A stretch of 64,000 nucleotides of DNA from Micrococcales bacterium KH10 (GTDB lineage: Bacteria; Actinomycetota; Actinomycetes; Actinomycetales; Cellulomonadaceae): contig FZPE01000003.1 of NCBI GenBank assembly GCA_900188465.1, positions 294,266 to 358,265 of the forward strand, given 5' to 3'. Below, in pieces: positions 33,050-42,060 of the stretch (position 1 is the first letter of the stretch; each line of letters begins with the position of its first letter). A program made the translations under genes and the position numbers. The notes under the pieces are model-generated. The model was not told the origin of the DNA. It did no database searches and saw only the letters and a list, made by a program, of their open reading frames with translations.

Positions 33050-33813
33050 ACCCGACGACCTTCCGGCCGGTTAACACCAAGGTGCATGGCACACCGGTAT
33101 TGCGGATCAACGCGGCAAGTCGCTACTACCGTGATGGCGATGCCGAAATCCGGGCGCTGGATGAAATCAATTTGACCGTCCACGCTGGCGAGTTCGTCGC
33201 CGTTATGGGGCCTTCTGGATCTGGGAAATCGACGCTGCTCTCGCTCGCTGGCGCTCTCGACACCCCTACCCGAGGTGAAGTGGTGCTCGCTGGCGCCAAC
33301 ATCAGCGCGCTGAATGCAACCGGCCGGGCCGCGGTACGCCGACGCCATGCAGGATTCGTGTTCCAGGACTACAACCTCGTCCCAGCGTTGACCGCCGCGG
33401 AAAACATCGCGCTCCCCCTCGAACTCGACGGCATGTCCGTACGCCAAGCTCGACGAGCCGCACGTGCGGCACTCATCGATGTCGACGCAGTTGAACTCAC
33501 CGACCGGTTTCCCGATCAGATGTCTGGTGGACAACGTCAGCGGGTAGCGATCGCTCGCGCACTCGTTGGAGAGCGGTCGCTCTTACTCGCCGACGAACCA
33601 ACGGGAGCGCTCGACACCAACACTGGCGAGACGATCATGCGGGTGCTGCGCGCCCGTATCGACGCTGGTGCCGCAGGCATCCTCGTCACGCACGACGCCC
33701 GTCATGCCGCGTGGGCAGACCGCACGGTCTTCCTGCGTGACGGGCGGGTCACTGACGAGACCGGAACCGCAGCAGCCCCGGACGATCTGCTACTACGAGG
33801 GACTGCCCGGTGA
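33046..33813 (+). CDS. ABC transporter ATP-binding protein (MacB/LolD type)
   Basis: This 255-residue ATPase has Walker A GPSGSGKST (near residue 50), the Q-loop FVFQDYNLVPALT, signature MSGGQRQRVAIARAL, Walker B LLADEPTGALD and the switch His in LVTHD. The FQDYNLVP and GALD motifs are those of ATPases paired with FtsX-like permeases. It lies between padR and the permease gene, overlapping both by 4 bases (ATGA and GTGA). With the permease it would form a mechanotransmission-type complex for antimicrobial or peptide export. Confidence 0.94.
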   Translation: MNPTTFRPVNTKVHGTPVLRINAASRYYRDGDAEIRALDEINLTVHAGEFVAVMGPSGSGKSTLLSLAGALDTPTRGEVVLAGANISALNATGRAAVRRRHAGFVFQDYNLVPALTAAENIALPLELDGMSVRQARRAARAALIDVDAVELTDRFPDQMSGGQRQRVAIARALVGERSLLLADEPTGALDTNTGETIMRVLRARIDAGAAGILVTHDARHAAWADRTVFLRDGRVTDETGTAAAPDDLLLRGTAR

Positions 33814-36743
33814 CCAATAACGTCATGACTCCGGAGCCCCCGGCTCCGTCCCACCCTGGGGAAATTGCCAGCAACTCGCCTGAATCGAACCTAGGCGGCA
33901 AGTCGCCACGCACATCCTTGACTGGCCGGTGGCGTTTCGCGCTACGCTACTCGGCAGCCCAGATCAGGCGTGCCAAAGGGCGCACCACGCTGATCGTGGT
34001 GATGGTCATGCTTCCCGTTCTAGCGGGGACATTCCTTGCTCTGATTCTGGCTGGCGCAGAACCGACCTGGCAAATCACGCTGGATACCCGTCTGGGTGCC
34101 ACCGCGACGGCTCAAGTTCAGTCTGCGGCAATCGGTCCGCTGATGCAGGCCCCTGACGGCGAATACATCGGCAACCACGAGGTCGATGAGACGACTCTTG
34201 CACAGTCATTTGCTGCTACCTCGACTACCATCACCGAATACGAGCAGAACATGTTGAAAACGCTGCCGACCGGCAGCAAGCTGCACCGCGAGGTGCCGCT
34301 ACGTCAACTCGCATCGAGTGAAAGCGGCTCAGCGACCATAGCCGTGGTCCAGACAGATCTATCCGATCCGGTGTTGGCTGACAAATTCCGGCTCTCCGCC
34401 GGCGTTGCCCCCATCGGACCCGAGCAGATCGCACTGTCACCGAAAACGGCACAAGACCTCGACGTCTGGCTGGGCGATACCATTACGCTGTCTGACACCG
34501 ATGCGCAGGTGGCGCGCGGTGACGGCAGAGGGACGAGCAGCACAGCGGCCAACTATCCCACAGTGACCGGGATCCTCGCCCCTGTTGCCGGCACACGAGC
34601 CAGCTTCGCCGCAGAAGCTGTGCTTCCCGCGGACACTGTGATCCCCGCCGACGAGCTCTTTTCCAGATGGCATGAAGCGGCGGCCCAAGGCGACGTCACC
34701 ATGATGTCCTACGACCTGACTGCGCCCACGTGGCTCATTTCAGGTCAACCAGTGTCCGCCACCGATGTCGCAGCACTCAACTCCAACGGCGTCATCGCGG
34801 TGAGCCGTGCTGTCGACCCCTCCATGGCAACGCCGGAAGCACGGGGTGCCTTCGAGTGGCGGGAACAGAACAAGCGGGCAGAGAATGCGTGGCTGGCACT
34901 GGTCCTGCTCATCGGATTGCTTCAGGCGACCCTCATGGCCGGCCCGGCCTTCGCGGTGGGAGCAAAGCGTTCCGAACGTGACCTGAAGATCATGGCGACG
35001 CAAGGAGCGGATCGTGCCGCGCTGACCACTGCCACGCTGGGACACGGCGTGACCCTTGGTGTGATTGGTTCGGTCGCCGGAATCGTCCTCGGATTCGGCG
35101 CGGTGCTGGCGATGTGGCAGTTGCAACCAAGGTTGATCGTGTCTTTGCAGCCGCCGCTGCTCCAGTTAGTGCTCATTTTGCTGGCTGGAGTTGCCATCGC
35201 GACCGTCGCGGCATGGCTTCCGGCCCGTGGTGCCGCGAAACACTATTCGAGTGGAGTCGACGAGCCTTTCAACCGGGACAAGTATGCGATCGGCCGCCTG
35301 CCTTGGTTCGGTCTGACCATGGCCGCAGTGGCAGCAGTTGGTGCCATTGTGGCGGCGGGGATCTCCTCCCGGAATCTGCTTCTGGTTTCAATCGTCGCCC
35401 TCGAAGTCGGCCTCATCATGGCGACAGGGCTGCTCCTTCAACTCTTCGCCGCCGCGTCGAAGTCATTGCCATTGTCATGGCGGTACGCTGCCCGCGATGC
35501 GGTCCGACACCGCAGCAGGACCGTACCTGCCACGGCAGCGATCATTGCTTCGGTGGCAGGGCTGACCGGAGCACTGATATACAACTCCTCCGACGCCCAG
35601 TTCCGCAGCGAGAACTTTGTTCCTTCATTGGCTTCGCAAGTGCTGGCGATCTCGGCTTATGAAGAGGCCGGTCCGCTTACCTCCACCGACATCGACGCCA
35701 TTGCAACGGCGGTACGCGAACTAGCGCCGGATGCCTCCGACCCGGTTCCGGTCGCAGTGACGACCATCGGGGATGACACGATCATGGAGTGGTGGCAGAT
35801 TCCACCAGATAACGAGTACGTCGAGACGGTCACGTACTCGTCGCAGCAGCATTATCCCTACTGGGATTGGGCGCTCGACGGTGTCGTCGCAGCGGGTGCC
35901 ATCGTTGATGATGGCAAGGTTGCCGAGCTCCTGGCCCTGCCCAATCCAGAAGACATCAGGTCGGTGCTGGCGCAAGGCCGTGCCGCCGTGCCTGCAACTT
36001 TCGCCAGGGGCGACGGCACCGCCCAATTCCAGATCTGGGAACGTCCTCGTATTGAAAGCGAGGATTTCTCCGACGATGGTGGTGCCGACACCGACGTCGA
36101 ATACACCCTGCCTGCGACAGGGGTTGAGGGTCAATGGCCCGATCGGACGAATGTGATCATTCCGCCCAGTCTCGCGGCTGAACATGGCCTTGAGACCCAG
36201 ATCCGGTCAGTATTGATCGACCTCAACGGCCCCCTGCCCAGTGCCAGCAAACTGAACCTGCTGGCCACATCGGTTGAGTTGGAAGGCGCTTCAGCGGAGC
36301 AGCGGCAAAGCGGTGTGGTGATTATGACCGGGGGTGAAGTGCCCAATGACGATTACGCGAACCAGTTCGGCTGGATCGTGGTGCTGATCGCTGTGCTACT
36401 CACCTTGGCTGCAACCGGAATCGTCACGGTGCTTGCTGTCACCGAGTCGAGGCGTGACATGTCGATCATGTCCGCTGTCGGTGCCGCTCCGCGCACCCGG
36501 AAACTTATCGCGACCACGCAAGCGACATTCACAGCCGTGTCTGGGTTGCTGCTCGGTCTGGTCGGCGGGGCGGTTCTAGGCGTGGTACTCGTCGCGATGG
36601 AACGCGCCCGCGGGACGGATTGGCCGGTGGTCGTACCTTGGCTCAACCTGGCCGTGATCGTCGTGGTCGTTCCAGTAGTGGCAGCCGGGCTCGCCGCTCT
36701 GCTGACCCGAGCACGTATGCCCCAGGTGCAACGCGCTGAGTAA
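33810..36743 (+). CDS. FtsX-like ABC transporter permease, long form
   Basis: This 977-residue permease has the long form with two FtsX domains. The first membrane helix is near residue 70 (TLIVVMVMLPVLAGTFLALIL). A large extracytoplasmic loop follows to about 350. Helices cluster at about 355-520 and again near 865-960 (WIVVLIAVLLTLAATGIVTVLAVTESRRD). A second large outer loop (about 610-860) lies between. The start GTG at 33810 overlaps the ATPase stop. It is followed by the repeat-flanked gene, with no clear terminator other than the palindrome at 36886-36947. Confidence 0.88.
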   Translation: MTNNVMTPEPPAPSHPGEIASNSPESNLGGKSPRTSLTGRWRFALRYSAAQIRRAKGRTTLIVVMVMLPVLAGTFLALILAGAEPTWQITLDTRLGATATAQVQSAAIGPLMQAPDGEYIGNHEVDETTLAQSFAATSTTITEYEQNMLKTLPTGSKLHREVPLRQLASSESGSATIAVVQTDLSDPVLADKFRLSAGVAPIGPEQIALSPKTAQDLDVWLGDTITLSDTDAQVARGDGRGTSSTAANYPTVTGILAPVAGTRASFAAEAVLPADTVIPADELFSRWHEAAAQGDVTMMSYDLTAPTWLISGQPVSATDVAALNSNGVIAVSRAVDPSMATPEARGAFEWREQNKRAENAWLALVLLIGLLQATLMAGPAFAVGAKRSERDLKIMATQGADRAALTTATLGHGVTLGVIGSVAGIVLGFGAVLAMWQLQPRLIVSLQPPLLQLVLILLAGVAIATVAAWLPARGAAKHYSSGVDEPFNRDKYAIGRLPWFGLTMAAVAAVGAIVAAGISSRNLLLVSIVALEVGLIMATGLLLQLFAAASKSLPLSWRYAARDAVRHRSRTVPATAAIIASVAGLTGALIYNSSDAQFRSENFVPSLASQVLAISAYEEAGPLTSTDIDAIATAVRELAPDASDPVPVAVTTIGDDTIMEWWQIPPDNEYVETVTYSSQQHYPYWDWALDGVVAAGAIVDDGKVAELLALPNPEDIRSVLAQGRAAVPATFARGDGTAQFQIWERPRIESEDFSDDGGADTDVEYTLPATGVEGQWPDRTNVIIPPSLAAEHGLETQIRSVLIDLNGPLPSASKLNLLATSVELEGASAEQRQSGVVIMTGGEVPNDDYANQFGWIVVLIAVLLTLAATGIVTVLAVTESRRDMSIMSAVGAAPRTRKLIATTQATFTAVSGLLLGLVGGAVLGVVLVAMERARGTDWPVVVPWLNLAVIVVVVPVVAAGLAALLTRARMPQVQRAE

Positions 36744-36760
36744 GCGCCACGCGCCTGGTG

Positions 36761-36947
36761 CAGCGCGAGCGCCGCAACACCAGGCGCACAGCGTGACGCG
36801 CGGGCTAGCTCGTCCCCACCAGTATCAATCGGCGCGGGCGAACTCGTCCCCACCAGCCTGGTCCCAACTCGTCCCAACGAACACAGGGGTATCAAAGTCG
36901 TATCGGGCACCTCATATATGGAGTGCCCGATACGACTTTGATACCCC
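36761..36947. repeat. palindromic repeat, copy A (left of the AbiEi/DUF559-like gene)
   Basis: This roughly 187-base element begins CAGCGCGAGCGCCGCAACAC and ends with a palindrome at 36886-36947 that has perfect 25-base arms (GGGGTATCAAAGTCGT at the outer end) and a 12-base centre containing CATATATG. Between lie copies of the motif ACTCGTCCC(C). The same blocks in the same order and orientation recur at 38065-38216, so the two copies are direct repeats flanking one gene. Copy A carries an extra 30-base duplication of the CTCGTCCCCACCAG block. The palindrome ends 5 bases before the stop of the flanked gene. Confidence 0.85.
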
Positions 36948-36951
36948 CTCA

Positions 36952-37956
36952 TCACGTCAACGACCGATCAGCTGTGAGCCGACGTCGCGGGATGCCTCTG
37001 CGGGTAAGTTCTTTCGCCACAAAGTGCGGGTCATACAACTGCGACCAGATCAGCCGAATCGGGGTGAAGCCCAGCGCTCGGATGCGGTCCTCACGGACTT
37101 TCTCGTCAAACACAACGTCTTCTACCTTTCGCCCGTTCCGAAATTCCGCCGCCTTGTACTTTTGCACTCCATCAAATTCGAGCCAGACCCGTTGTTTTGG
37201 CCAACAGAAATCGCCACGGTCACGAGAAACATCACCGTCCCAAAATTTGTACTGTAGTTCGGGCATAACGAACCCTAGTTCGTAGATCAACGCGCGACAA
37301 AATGATTCGCCCGGTGACTCCGCCCGCGCATCGACAAGTCTCGCTACCAACCTGGCCTTGGCGATCCCAGCACGCGTGCTTTCTTCAGTTACCAGTTTCT
37401 GCAATGTGCTTACCGAAAGTATCCGGCGTTTGAGCGCAGCATCCGCACATGCCAGCCCGTTAGCGAAGGACGAATTGCATGCGATATCGAAAACCGTGCG
37501 AGTCGGCGAAGTCGTCCTGACACCATCTACGCGCACCGGGCGAGGATCCAAGTCGATTCTGTGACGCATGATCGATGCCGTGGAACGATTGTTCGACTGA
37601 CTCCCCACGACCACGTGAAGTCTTGTTGGAATCGGGTCGAGCCACGGCAGCCCCATCAATATTGCTGCGGTGGAGTGGCTGAACTGCATGTGCGGCAATT
37701 GGCGGGACACGGCCTTGGCCAATTCACGGTGCCGCCGTTCTTTGCTGAGTTCTTGCCACCGGGTAGACTTCGCATAATAGCCGTGTGCGATGCGTACGAG
37801 TTGGTTTTCTTTCACATACCTCGCTAGTAGGTCGGGATGATCAAAGTCGCGCAGCAATTCCTGGCGGTGCTGCACAGCCGGTGCACCATCGAAAAATCGA
37901 TCAACCACGGTTCTGGGAATCGTACCTACGTGACTAGTTTCTGCTGTTCGCGTCAT
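36952..37956 (-). CDS. AbiEi-like winged-helix protein with C-terminal DUF559/Vsr-like nuclease domain
   Basis: This 334-residue protein has an N-terminal wHTH region resembling AbiEi-type antitoxins (LVRIAHGYYAKSTRWQELSKERRH), a middle part with HVVVGSQSN, TTSPTRTVFDIA (conserved in the family) and a C-terminal part with the nuclease-like VWLEFDGVQKYK, then EDVVFDEKVREDRIRALGFTPIRL. In DUF559/Vsr-like folds the Asp and the Glu-x-R pattern are catalytic. Such orphans are common in actinobacteria and their partner is usually missing; no AbiEii toxin is present here. The start is the ATG at 37956 (a GTG lies three codons earlier); no SD is seen. The gene is bracketed by the two repeat copies, suggesting it moves or was captured with them. 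Product activity is inferred only from motifs. Confidence 0.7.
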   Translation of the reverse strand: MTRTAETSHVGTIPRTVVDRFFDGAPAVQHRQELLRDFDHPDLLARYVKENQLVRIAHGYYAKSTRWQELSKERRHRELAKAVSRQLPHMQFSHSTAAILMGLPWLDPIPTRLHVVVGSQSNNRSTASIMRHRIDLDPRPVRVDGVRTTSPTRTVFDIACNSSFANGLACADAALKRRILSVSTLQKLVTEESTRAGIAKARLVARLVDARAESPGESFCRALIYELGFVMPELQYKFWDGDVSRDRGDFCWPKQRVWLEFDGVQKYKAAEFRNGRKVEDVVFDEKVREDRIRALGFTPIRLIWSQLYDPHFVAKELTRRGIPRRRLTADRSLT

Positions 37957-38064
37957 AACAAACACGATTGCCGAGTACGCTCACACGCGCCTCGCAATAC
38001 GGTCGTTGTGGATAACTCATTGCAATACGACCTGCCGAAACCGGACACATGACCGCAGGATGTC

Positions 38065-38216
38065 CAGCGCGAGCGCCGCAGCACCAGGTGCACCGCGTGA
38101 CGCGCAGGCAAACTCGTCCCCATCAGCCTGGTCCAACTCGTCCCAGCGAGCATAGGGGTATCAAAGTCGTGTTAAGCACCCCATATATGAGGTGTCCGAT
38201 ACGACTTTGATACCCC
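38065..38216. repeat. palindromic repeat, copy B (right of the AbiEi/DUF559-like gene)
   Basis: This copy of the element at 36761-36947 is about 150 bases long. It keeps CAGCGCGAGCGCCGC, the ACTCGTCCCC blocks and the terminal palindrome (arms 38155-38179 and 38192-38216, centre containing CATATATG). Its left arm has five changes near the centre, while the outer 16 bases of both arms are unchanged, so this copy is older or less constrained than copy A. It lacks the 30-base duplication in copy A. Confidence 0.85.
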
Positions 38217-38250
38217 TAACCAATGCTGCGGCTACCAGCGGCAGCGAAGA

Positions 38251-39366
38251 TCAGGCCAGCCGTGTCATCCAGCCGTGGCGGTCTTCAACTACACCTGTTT
38301 GGATGCCGGTCAGTTCCTCACGTAGTGCCATGGTCAGTTCACCTGGCTCACCGCCACCGATCTCCACGTCGAAGCCATCGCCCTTCAGACTTCCGATCGG
38401 CGTGATGACCGCGGCCGTGCCGCAAGCAAAGACCTCGACCACATCGCCGCTACGAATGTCATCGAGCAGTTCAGTCAAGGCAATACGCCGTTCCACGACT
38501 TTGCGGCCTCGGTCGGAAGCCAATTGCAGGATCGAACTGCGGGTGATGCCTTCGAGAATGGTTCCGGTCAGTTTTGGGGTTTCTAGAGTTCCGTCAGCGC
38601 GCACCGCGAAGATGTTCATGCCGCCAAGCTCTTCTAGATACGTGTTCTGTTCCGCATCGAGGAAGGCGACCTGTTCGCATCCCTTGTCATAGGCTTCGAT
38701 CTGGGGCTGCAAACTGGCAGCATAGTTCCCACCACATTTCGCGGCGCCCGTGCCGCCGTTGCCGGCGCGATGGAAGTCCTGGGCCACCCAGATGGACACC
38801 GGCTTCACGCCGTCTGCGAAGTACGAGCCCACCGGCGATGCGATGACCAGGTATTCGACGCTGTGGCTCGGCCGCACACCCAAGAAAGCCTCTGACGCAT
38901 ACATGAACGGACGCAGGTAGAGGCTGAATCCGTCACGTTCGGGAACCCACTGGCGGTCCTGCGAGACGAGCGCCACCAAGGACGCTAGGAAGTCTTCTGT
39001 GCTCAGTTCGGGCAATGCCAGACGACGAGCGGAACGCTGCAGTCGGGCAGCATTCGCCTCAGGGCGGAAGGACCACACGCTACCGTCCGGGTGGCGGTAC
39101 GCCTTAAGACCCTCAAAGATTTCCTGCGCGTAGTGCAGTACTGCTGAGGCGGGGTCGAGTTCAAGCGGACCGTATTTGACGACGCGACGGTCGTGCCAGC
39201 CGGCGTCGACGGACCAACTGATCCGCACCATGTGGTCGGTGAATACGGTTCCGAAACGCGGTGCGTCGAGTTCGCGTGCTCGATCATCGTCGGATGCCGG
39301 AGTGTCGGAAGGGAAAACCTCGAAGGCGCTCGCCAGCGCCTCAAGGTTAAGTTCTGTAGTGGACAT
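38251..39366 (-). CDS. ilvE: branched-chain amino acid aminotransferase
   Basis: This 371-residue class IV PLP aminotransferase makes the last step of valine, leucine and isoleucine synthesis. It shows HYAQEIFEGLKAYR, FSLYLRPFMYASE, the PLP Lys in GTGAAKCGGNYAAS (near residue 209), and the AVITPIGSLKGDGF phosphate-binding region. The start ATG at 39366 has only a weak GAAAGG about 10 bases upstream. It is on the same strand as leuB with about 160 bases between, and is the gene nearest to repeat copy B. Confidence 0.95.
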   Translation of the reverse strand: MSTTELNLEALASAFEVFPSDTPASDDDRARELDAPRFGTVFTDHMVRISWSVDAGWHDRRVVKYGPLELDPASAVLHYAQEIFEGLKAYRHPDGSVWSFRPEANAARLQRSARRLALPELSTEDFLASLVALVSQDRQWVPERDGFSLYLRPFMYASEAFLGVRPSHSVEYLVIASPVGSYFADGVKPVSIWVAQDFHRAGNGGTGAAKCGGNYAASLQPQIEAYDKGCEQVAFLDAEQNTYLEELGGMNIFAVRADGTLETPKLTGTILEGITRSSILQLASDRGRKVVERRIALTELLDDIRSGDVVEVFACGTAAVITPIGSLKGDGFDVEIGGGEPGELTMALREELTGIQTGVVEDRHGWMTRLA

Positions 39367-39526
39367 ACTGCACAGGGCCTTTCACCAGTGAAGGAGTATC
39401 GCGCCATTGAGTGACACTCCATAGATGACTTTATCCGGCGAAGACGACCGAGGTGAATACGCTCCTGCGTATCGACTGCAAGTTCTGTGTTACGACGGCG
39501 TGTGTTTGGGGACTTGACCGGTCAGG

Positions 39527-40570
39527 TCAGCCTTGCAGACGCGCGACGAGATCAGAACCGACCTCGGTCGTCGAGCGTACTCGGCCACCACGTTCCGCAA
39601 GGTCAGCAGCGATTGCTGCTTCGACCTTGGCAGCTTCGTCGTTAAGTCCGAGGTGCTCGAGCAAGATCTTCACGGATGCGACGGTCGCGGTGGGGTCTGC
39701 CTTGCCCTGGCCTGCAATGTCGGGGGCAGAACCGTGCACCGGCTCGAACATTGACGGTGCGGTGCCATCGGCGTTGATATTTGCCGATGCCGCCAGTCCG
39801 ATGCCGCCGACGATAGCGGCAGCCTGGTCCGTCAGGATGTCACCGAAGAGGTTATCTGTGACGATGACGTCGAATCGGGATGGATTCGTCGTCATGAAGA
39901 TCGTTGCTGCATCAACGTGCAGGTAATCGGTGGTCACGTCTGGGAATTCAGCGTTCACGGCTTCGACCGTACGGCGCCACAAGTGTCCAGCGTGGACGAG
40001 CACATTGTGCTTGTGAACGAGGGTGAGGTGCTTGCGCTGACGTGCGTTGGCACGAGCAAAAGCGTCGCGGACGACACGCTCGACACCAAAGGCGGTGTTC
40101 ACCGAAACCTCATTTGCGACCTCGTGTGGCGTACCGACACGGATCGCGCCGCCGTTGCCCACGTAGGGGCCTTCGGTGCCTTCGCGCACGACGACGAAGT
40201 CGATGTCACCGGGGTCAGCCAACGGCGAGGCGACACCCTGGTACAGCTTCGCTGGACGCAGGTTCACATACTGGTCGAGAGAGAATCGCAACTTCAGCAG
40301 CAAGCCCCGCTCTAGGACACCGGAGGGCACCGAGGGGTCGCCGATGGCGCCGAGCAGGATCGCATCGTGTTGGCGGATCGATTCAAGGTCCTCGTCGGTG
40401 AGCGTCTCACCGGTGCGGTGCCAGCGTGAAGCGCCTAAATCAAACTGCGTTGGCTCGATGTCGATGCCGGATGTGGCCGTTGCGGCTTCAAGGACGCGGA
40501 GCCCTTGTTCGACGACCTCGATGCCAATTCCGTCACCTGGGATCACTGCGAGTTTGATGGTGCGAGTCAT
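39527..40570 (-). CDS. leuB: 3-isopropylmalate dehydrogenase
   Basis: This 347-residue NAD-dependent beta-decarboxylating dehydrogenase oxidises 3-isopropylmalate in leucine synthesis and could also serve 3-methylmalate in the citramalate route. It begins [20 protein letters not shown] and has the substrate-binding [18 protein letters not shown] and [19 protein letters not shown] motifs. The ATG at 40570 follows a TATGAT -10 box by 7 bases, so the start is read as leaderless; two ATGs at 40582 and 40579 lie in the box itself. leuA, leuC and leuD are not in this window. Confidence 0.94.
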   Translation of the reverse strand: MTRTIKLAVIPGDGIGIEVVEQGLRVLEAATATSGIDIEPTQFDLGASRWHRTGETLTDEDLESIRQHDAILLGAIGDPSVPSGVLERGLLLKLRFSLDQYVNLRPAKLYQGVASPLADPGDIDFVVVREGTEGPYVGNGGAIRVGTPHEVANEVSVNTAFGVERVVRDAFARANARQRKHLTLVHKHNVLVHAGHLWRRTVEAVNAEFPDVTTDYLHVDAATIFMTTNPSRFDVIVTDNLFGDILTDQAAAIVGGIGLAASANINADGTAPSMFEPVHGSAPDIAGQGKADPTATVASVKILLEHLGLNDEAAKVEAAIAADLAERGGRVRSTTEVGSDLVARLQG

Positions 40571-40577
40571 GGCGATC

Positions 40578-40583
40578 ATCATA
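40578..40583 (-). promoter_or_regulatory. -10 box of a leaderless leuB transcript
   Basis: TATGAT, one base from consensus, ends 7 bases before the ATG at 40570. A GGGAG just upstream of it resembles an SD but would be outside the transcript if the leaderless reading is right. Confidence 0.6.
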
Positions 40584-40726
40584 CTCCCTGTCCGCCCTAC
40601 GGACATCATCGTCCCACCATGTGACTAGATATGTCGCCATTTGTCACAGTGCAAGGTGCAGGTTGGTCAACACATAGAACGATAGGGATAGTGGGTAGCA
40701 CCTCTGACATTGAGAAGGAGAGCATC

Positions 40727-41656
40727 ATGACCGCCAACCGCACATTCACATTGCTGGCGGCGGGCTTGTTGAGCCTTGTGACGGCGACGGGTTGCGTCGT
40801 CGGTCCATCGACGCAGCCGCCGGACTCAACCCAGCCCACCTCCGCCCCACCGACTGCGGATCAAGAACCGTCATCTGCTATCCCGGAGCCGGAAAAAGTC
40901 GTAGGGAACTGGAAAGTCACTTTGGCGGGCGAAAATGCCGCTGATGACATCGTGCTGCAGTTTGGCTCAGAGATGGTGATCTGGCATCGATGCGGCCATA
41001 TTTCGGGCGGCTACATCCTCACTCCGTCCGGTCGGCTATTGACCGATTTCAACAGCGGGTCAGCCAAATGTCCTATCAGCGCACCTGGCTGGCTTCCTTC
41101 CACGGCACAGCTCGAGTGGTCTCGTGACAACCTCATCCTCGCCGACGCCGACGACACACCTCATGCAACGCTAGAGTTGGGCGGCCAGCCGCCACTTTCC
41201 AAGAACTACATGGACGAGTTCACCCACGCCCCCACGCTCACCGACGATCTCAAGCAGCGTCTGACATGGGAATCCGTTGAACTTCCCGCTGGGCTACTAC
41301 CGGCATCAGCCGACCTGCTGCTACGCAACACCTGGTATCCGAAAGAACCGGATCCGCAGGCACCCGATGCCGCGTACATCAAATTCACCCCGGACTACCG
41401 CTATGAGGCGACTGATGGGTGCAACGGCACAGCCGGAGCATGGTGGATAGAGCCGAACGGATCCTTCAAGCTCACTTTCGGGATCAGCACCTTGATCGGG
41501 TGCGCCGGGGTCGATGTCATCAGCCAGTTCTACACGGTCGCCGCGCTCGCAACTGACGCAGACACAGGCGAACTCGTCCTTCTTGACGGCGCAGGCGTCG
41601 AAGTCGCGCGCTATGTCCCGCGAGCCACGGGTATCGCTGTCAGCCGCCAGAGCTAG
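40727..41656 (+). CDS. META-domain lipoprotein
   Basis: This 309-residue protein has a lipoprotein signal (FTLLAAGLLSLVTATGCVVG; Cys 23) and a Pro/Thr/Ser-rich linker to about residue 60. Two META/HslJ-like beta domains follow: EKVVGNWKVTLAGENAADDIVL with GHISGGYI, and LLRNTWYPKEPDPQ with the typical YEATDGCNGTAGAWW and LIGCAG. GAAGGAG lies 5 bases before the ATG at 40727; the longer frame has no signal. META proteins are associated with stress or antibiotic tolerance in some bacteria, but their ligand is unknown. It is divergent from leuB. Confidence 0.8.
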   Translation: MTANRTFTLLAAGLLSLVTATGCVVGPSTQPPDSTQPTSAPPTADQEPSSAIPEPEKVVGNWKVTLAGENAADDIVLQFGSEMVIWHRCGHISGGYILTPSGRLLTDFNSGSAKCPISAPGWLPSTAQLEWSRDNLILADADDTPHATLELGGQPPLSKNYMDEFTHAPTLTDDLKQRLTWESVELPAGLLPASADLLLRNTWYPKEPDPQAPDAAYIKFTPDYRYEATDGCNGTAGAWWIEPNGSFKLTFGISTLIGCAGVDVISQFYTVAALATDADTGELVLLDGAGVEVARYVPRATGIAVSRQS

Positions 41657-42051
41657 TCTTCACGACTGGAAAGAACACAGAACTCATTACCTTCTGGGTC
41701 GGCCAACACGGTCCACGTGACGTCGTCCCCCTGCCCGACATCGACATGTTCGGCCCCGAGCCGGATGAGTCGAGCGATCTCCGCCTCCCGATCGTCGCTG
41801 GTATGGGGTGCGAAGTCCCAATGCAGACGATTCTTGATCGTCTTGAATTCCGGCACTGCTACGAAAACGAAACCCGGTGGTACCCGGTGAAACGGCAGGG
41901 TCCGAGACAGTTCGAGCGCCCACGGCGGAATCACCACGACTTCATCGTCAGATTCGTAGAAGACCTCCCACTCCAATGCATTCGCCCACCATCGACCGAG
42001 CGCCCGCGGATCGCGCGCGTCCACAACCGTGCTGTACCACCGCAGTGCCAT
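41653..42051 (-). CDS. VOC/glyoxalase-like family protein
   Basis: This 132-residue single-domain protein is of the vicinal oxygen chelate fold in the glyoxalase-like group: RWYSTVVDARDPRALGRWWANAL, then HWDFAPHTSD and VLADPEGNEFCVL. GAGGAG lies 5 bases before the ATG. It follows the hydrolase gene by 9 bases on the same strand and overlaps the end of the META lipoprotein gene by 4 bases in convergent orientation. The reaction is not predictable. Confidence 0.87.
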   Translation of the reverse strand: MALRWYSTVVDARDPRALGRWWANALEWEVFYESDDEVVVIPPWALELSRTLPFHRVPPGFVFVAVPEFKTIKNRLHWDFAPHTSDDREAEIARLIRLGAEHVDVGQGDDVTWTVLADPEGNEFCVLSSRED

Positions 42052-42060
42052 GACAACTCC

